Source of the DNA: Kuschelorhynchus macadamiae
Lineage: Eukaryota > Arthropoda > Insecta > Coleoptera > Curculionidae
DNA length: 64,000 nt
Assembly (NCBI GenBank): GCA_030620095.1
Contig: JAUTXW010001636.1
Coordinates: 124,001 to 188,000, forward strand
Direction: 5' to 3'
In this document: positions 60,101 through 64,000 of the stretch, piece after piece
Layout of the letters: the number at the start of each line of letters is the position of its first letter
Position numbering within the stretch: the stretch's first letter is position 1
Made by a program: the position numbers and the translations under genes
Notes under the pieces: model-generated
What the model was told of the DNA's origin: nothing
The model's input: the letters and a program-made list of their open reading frames with translations, nothing else
Database searches by the model: none

Positions 60101-60758
60101 TGATAGCCAAAATCTGAGAACTTTTTTACATTCCGCATCCAAAAATTACCCAGGAACAGTTAAAAAAACGCAGGCACCAAAATGTGTGTTGGCCTGTGTT
60201 ATCACAATAATAATATACGTACAAACGCTGGTTTAGTCCTGATTTTATAACGCGTCGGTCTGGTACAAAACACCGGCCGCCTCATATTCGCCGTTGAGAA
60301 TAACCAAAGTTTTAAATTTCGCGCACTTTAAAAAATCGTAGCACCTAAAGTATGAAAGCTACACTAACGATTTACAAATTTTTCTTTCGATTAGTGAAAA
60401 CTTGTTTACATAATTTCTAAATATTGAAGTTCATCGATGTTTTAGCCATATTTAAAATAAATAATAGCTATTCATGTTTTACATGGGAAGAAGCGCCAAA
60501 ATGTCTGCTTTAAGTCAAAAAAAAAATCGTCTCGATAGCTTAATTAGGTAAGAAGTTATACGAGTGGAAACATAAAAATCAGGATTTTAAAAAAATTATT
60601 TTTCCTGTTTTTTGTAAAAAAGTCGAGACCGCAAAAAAGTAATATTTTGTGATTTCATATGTACAATGATCCATTTAATAAAATGAGGTATATATCGGTG
60701 TGTTCTAAGGCAAAAAAAATCGAGAAGGAAGCGACTTTTGCCCCGTTTTTTACTCCAC
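57169..60758 (+). mobile_element. DNA element with ~480-bp terminal inverted repeats
   Basis: Left arm 57169-57650 and right arm ~60300-60758 are inverted copies, outermost GTGGAGTAAAAAACGGGGC, flanked by TA on both sides (57167-57168, 60759-60760). The inner end of the left arm contains another TA-GTGGAGTAAATAATGGG. Between the arms lies a decayed ORF (58445-59953). 59960-60299 is gene-free. The superfamily is unclear: the TA flank suggests Tc1/mariner-like cutting, but the ORF has no DDE motif that I can see. Confidence 0.75.
58445..59953 (+). pseudogene. Repetitive arthropod ORF family, no recognised domain, broken
   Basis: ATG at 58445 (MASTSRRTCVNHPDVFCYVC). After shifts, VWREPRNHHDDCYFCLVN with zinc-like Cys pairs, an acidic Ser-rich linker, NQEELNDFIRDLNLSKESAE, then HQWAICVDLKMVNFLLG, NVINEPLVSRKKILLPPLHI, KLGLMKQFVKALNRDG, ILGCNMSIKVHYLHSHLDRF and GERFHQDIKTMEDRYQGRWD. 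I recall this family as highly repeated and uncharacterised in insect genomes. The central portion (between ~59700 and GCNMS) is deleted and there are at least four frameshifts or stops. Confidence 0.7.
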
Positions 60759-60879
60759 TAAAAATGAAAGCTTATGAATCTTACAATAAATTTCAAAAAT
60801 ATGATAAAGAATATATCAAGCAAAAACAGCCGTTTAAAATTCAAATGCCGGAAATTGGCGCCTAAACGAAAAGGTGATG

Positions 60880-60912
60880 GACGTCTGACGTCATACCGCA
60901 TATAAACATTCA
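60880..60912 (+). promoter_or_regulatory. CRE-like site and TATA-like box upstream of the THAP exon
   Basis: TGACGTCA palindrome at 60886-60893 followed by CGCATATAAACATTCAAC. The same TGACGTCA recurs at 63827-63834 in the duplicated array, there preceded by TATTTATATGCGGAG. Binding is inferred only from the motif. Confidence 0.4.
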
Positions 60913-61059
60913 ACATTGTAGCATCATTCTTGTTTTTAGGATATTGCCGCCTTTTAAGCGAGTTTAAATTTTATTACGGTGTTATTTACGTCGCTATAAG
61001 CAAAAATGTGCAAACGAGAGTTGTAGTAGAAGTATTCGCATGTTTTTGAATGACTAAAT

Positions 61060-61560
61060 ATGTATGAATCACAGGATAAATGGTGTTTTGTGCCCCGTTG
61101 CACAAACACATCTGTAAGTATATCAAACAAAATTTTTGTACGTGTGCCTCGGGAGGATTATAATCCTAAGAAACGATGTTTTAGAGCAGCAAGATGTGAC
61201 ATGTCCAAATTAAAAACCGAATTTTTACTGTTGTGGAGACCATTTTAATGTAAGTTGGAAATAAGGTTTAGTTAGGGTTCATACTTGGTGTAAAACAAAA
61301 AATTACTTAAAAAATAGTAACGGTTCGAAAAAATAGAAATAGTTAGAGCTCTCAAAAATATTTTTATTAAGATTTCCCTCGAATTTTCATTTTATATTCA
61401 AAAGGCGAATTTTTATGTTGTGAATACCATTTTAATGTGAGTTCGAAATAACGTTATGATTAACAAATACATGAACATTTTTTCTTATTTAGTTGGAAGA
61501 AGGCATGGAAAATTATGTACGTTTTTAAGTGATGGGTGCAAAAATCTATATATTTAAAAC
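61060..61560 (+). pseudogene. THAP-domain gene fragment, two exons
   Basis: Exon 1: WCFVPRCTNTSVSISNKIF with the first Cys pair, VPREDYNPKKRCFRAARCD, then, after a one-base shift, YCCGDHFN with the second Cys/His pair and a GTAAGT donor near 61251. Exon 2 after TTATTTAG at ~61492: LEEGMENYVRF then a stop, then VMGAKIYIFK. THAP domains are C2CH DNA-binding fingers shared by P-element transposases and host regulators. A second, mutated exon-1 end plus donor (LCCEYHFN|GTGAGT) lies at ~61412-61436. Confidence 0.6.
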
Positions 61561-61804
61561 ACTAAGCTGGATTTTTCAGCAAGTTCGTGACAGAGTGGCA
61601 CCAATTTACACGATTTTTTTTTTAAATGATCATCTGGTTACCGAGGCCTTTCAACCCTATTTTTTGTATAGCTTTATTGCGTATTTTTTCCGTAAAACCA
61701 AAATGTTTTTCTTCAATAATATTTCTAGACGGTGTGGTGAATGCGCCTTATATTTTTATGGTTCCACTGGAAACTCATTATACCATCTAACATCCAGCGG
61801 AAAA

Positions 61805-61833
61805 GGCAGAACACGGTCTGCCGGGCTAGCTAG
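61805..61833 (+). mobile_element. Helitron-like 3' end, copy 1
   Basis: Hairpin GGCAGA-ACACGG-TCTGCC followed by GGGCTAGCTAG and a T. A short hairpin a few bases before a 3' CTAG with insertion before T is the hallmark of Helitron ends. No 5' TC end or Rep/helicase ORF is seen. Confidence 0.6.
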
Positions 61834-62648
61834 TAACATAAATAACCTTATTCTTATGAAAATAGGGCTCGTAAAGTAGAAATAGGATCGTAAAAAATAG
61901 GAATAGTAAGCGTTCGTACTGATTATTTTTATTAAAAGCAGTTAAGACGTCCAATTTTTATTTTATATTCCAGTATTTGGTGTAAAACAAAAAATATTAA
62001 ACTTAAAAATAGAAATAGTAAGAGCACGTCAAACAGAAAAAGTAAGGGGTCGTAATATAGAAATGGTATGGGCTCGTAAAAAAATGAATAGTAAGGGGTC
62101 GTAAATTAGAAATAGTTGTAAAAAATAGCGTTATTTTTCTGATTCAGATTCTGTAATAGAAAGGGTTAGTGAAAACAGGAATAGTAAGGGTTCGTACTGA
62201 TTATTTTAATCAAGAGCAACTTTCCGTATAATTTTCGTTTTATATTTGGTGGTAACTTAAAAAAATAGGAAAGTAAGTGGTCGTAAAAATATTTATTATA
62301 GTTAGGGCTATCAAAAATATTTTTATTAAGAGCAGTTTTCTATCGAATTTTCATTTTGTTCAAAAAACGAATTTTTATGTTTTGAAGACCATTCTAATGT
62401 GAGTTCGAAATAAGGGGTAATAATTAACAAATACATGTACATTTTTTTATATTTAGTTCCAAGAAGACATGGAAAATTATGTACGTTTTAATCTGATGGG
62501 TGGAAAAATCTACATGTTTAAAATGATCATCTAAAATAAAACCAATATGTTTTTCTCCAATAACATTTCTAGACGGTGCGCGGTGTGGTGAATGCGCCTT
62601 ATATTCTTATGTTTCCACTGGAAACTCATTGCACCATCTAACGGAAAA

Positions 62649-62677
62649 GGCAGAACAAGGTCTGCCGGGCTAACTAG
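62649..62677 (+). mobile_element. Helitron-like 3' end, copy 2
   Basis: Hairpin GGCAGA-ACAAGG-TCTGCC then GGGCTAACTAG and T. The hairpin stem is conserved while the loop and the CTAG approach have one change each. Confidence 0.55.
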
Positions 62678-63453
62678 TAACAATAAATAAATAACCTTAT
62701 CTTATGGAAATAGGGTGCTACCAATTATAACCTCAAATATTTTCCCAACAAGCATGATATAGATTCGGCTTTGTTTATAAATGATGACGTTGGCCTAAAT
62801 CTCGAATTCTGTAAACAGATATTTATTATTTCACACATAAATACTTGCATTGCTGCTTTCGCACCTCTGATTTCTTCTGAATTAAAACGTTAGTCATTTT
62901 TGATGTAACCATCACCATAAACATATCTACAAAGGGTAAATTGTTTGTGAAAGCCTTGACAAAACCTTCCGATAGCCATAACCGAATCAAAAACACCTTT
63001 ATTTCGTCACGCAGAATAAAACAAAATACTTCCAAAATACTGTTTACATAGAAACTTACAGCAACACAACGGAATCAGACGGAATCGATATGTAAATGAC
63101 CCGTATTTATATGCGGAGTCACGTCACTACCAATGATCAGTCGTTTTTTACCACGTACCTGCATTTTCGTACCAGAAATATTTGGCACTGGGTCTGTTAC
63201 ACAGTTTTGTAAGATTATAAGATTTATCTGGGGACTCGTCCCTACGACATAAAACCGAGAGAGGGCGAAATGACAAGAAACCAAGCAGGTTTTTCAGCAA
63301 ATTTTGACAATTTAAAAAAGTTGGGAAAATGACAGCTATTGAGAGACAAAAGTGGACTTCTTCAATAATATTTCTAGACGGTGTGGTGAATGCGCCTTAT
63401 ATTTTTATGATTCCACTGGAAACTCATTATACCATCTAACATCTAGCGGAAAA

Positions 63454-63482
63454 GGCAGAACACGGTCTGCCGGGCTAGCTAG
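63454..63482 (+). mobile_element. Helitron-like 3' end, copy 3
   Basis: Identical to copy 1 in the hairpin and the CTAG end. It is followed by the same TAACATAAATAACC sequence, so the duplication includes what lies beyond the presumed 3' end. Confidence 0.6.
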
Positions 63483-64000
63483 TAACATAAATAACCTTAT
63501 TCTTATGAAAATAGGGATAGTAAGGGCTCGTAAAGTAGAAATAATAAGGGCTAGTCCAGTACAAATAGTCAGGGGTCGTAAAAATATTTTTATTAATACC
63601 AGTTTCCCGTCTAATTTTCATTTTATATTCCAGTATCCAATAAGAGAAACTTAAAAATGTTACTTTTAACTCTAAAAAATAATAGTAAGGGCTCGTAAAA
63701 ACATGTTTATTGCGCCACGCAGAACAAAACAAAATTCTCCCAAAATCCTGTTTATGTAGAAACTTACAGCAACACAATTGAATCAGACGGAATCGATATG
63801 TAAATGACCCGTATTTATATGCGGAGTGACGTCACGACCAATGAGCAGTCGTTTCGCTATTCCTCTAAATTTTACCACGTACCTGCATTTTCGTATCAGA
63901 AATATTTGGTACTGGGTCTGTTACACAGTTTTGTAAGATTATAAGACTCCTTCCTACGACATAAAACCGAGAGAGGGCGAAATGACACGAAACCAAGAAG

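Larger units (their letters stand above)
61250..64000 (+). repeat. Tandemly duplicated Helitron-like units with THAP exon pieces and minisatellite
   Basis: Segments recur at ~0.7-0.85 kb: a 170-bp block (61708-61884, 62550-62710, 63359-63520); the THAP exon 2 block (61492-61560, 62457-62520); the THAP exon 1 end (61346-61436, 62315-62400); a 290-bp block (62995-63290, 63705-64000). Between them lie stretches of the GTAAGGGCTCGTAAA minisatellite (61870-61910, 62010-62290, 63515-63690). The array continues past the window. Confidence 0.75.

Overview
The window is AT-rich eukaryotic DNA that looks like an insect or other arthropod genome, and it is transposon-dense. The evidence is the element set: errantivirus-like Ty3/gypsy, Penelope-like elements, mariner/Tc1 elements with TA duplications, ZMYM1-like and BED-type hAT elements, Jockey/CR1-type LINEs, and Helitron-like ends. 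Short GT-AG introns and long (TA)n tracts agree. There are no bacterial operons, no rRNA or tRNA genes and no CRISPR arrays. The species cannot be named from the sequence alone.

Layout, left half. 1-3066: decayed ZMYM1-like hAT (minus). 3080-3420: inverted-repeat MITE. 3782-6497: mariner (minus) broken by a hAT fragment and cut off by a (TA)n tract. 6825-14848: nearly complete errantivirus-like retroelement (minus: gag, pol, env) with 320-bp LTRs that differ at one base, lying inside the (TA)n tract. 15024-16232: 5'-truncated Penelope-like element with an inverted copy of its end. 17072-20330: remains of a host gene, one exon of which is split by a GTF2IRD2/Charlie-like hAT, followed by a RING-type terminal exon. 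20407-22939: ZMYM1-like hAT with a perfect 8-bp duplication. About 22950-26640: Penelope-like element (minus) with a hammerhead ribozyme core, split by a mariner (23902-26293) whose long arms contain MITE-like units. 27992-29860: nested palindromic MITE and an IS630-like transposase relic.

Layout, right half. 30422-37026: possible small host gene whose last exon is split by a BED-type hAT (30570-36882) that itself holds a ZMYM1-like hAT (32766-36812). 37542-44421: second BED-type hAT containing an apparently intact ZMYM1-like hAT (38419-41628, 756-aa spliced ORF, perfect 8-bp duplication) and an IS630-like relic. 44654-45190: the only complete ordinary gene, a 178-aa secreted protein of unknown function behind a TATA box. 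46150-48170: MITEs, a roughly 120-bp tandem repeat and a dispersed repeat. 48738-51205: 5'-truncated LINE (minus). 51335-51980: minisatellite. 53890-57100: second LINE (plus) with a target duplication of about 30 bp and a chimeric 5' junction. 57169-60758: DNA element with roughly 480-bp inverted arms around a decayed ORF of a repetitive arthropod family without a transposase domain known to me. 60886-64000: tandemly duplicated units that mix THAP-domain exons, Helitron-like 3' hairpins and the same minisatellite.

The genes do not form a pathway. The content is layers of insertion: hosts of several insertions can be read back through exact target-site duplications, which gives a relative order of events. 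Most transposases carry frameshifts or stops. The hAT at 38419-41628 is the one that still looks able to encode a full protein. The retroelement is young by its LTRs, but its pol carries one stop and its env one frame break.
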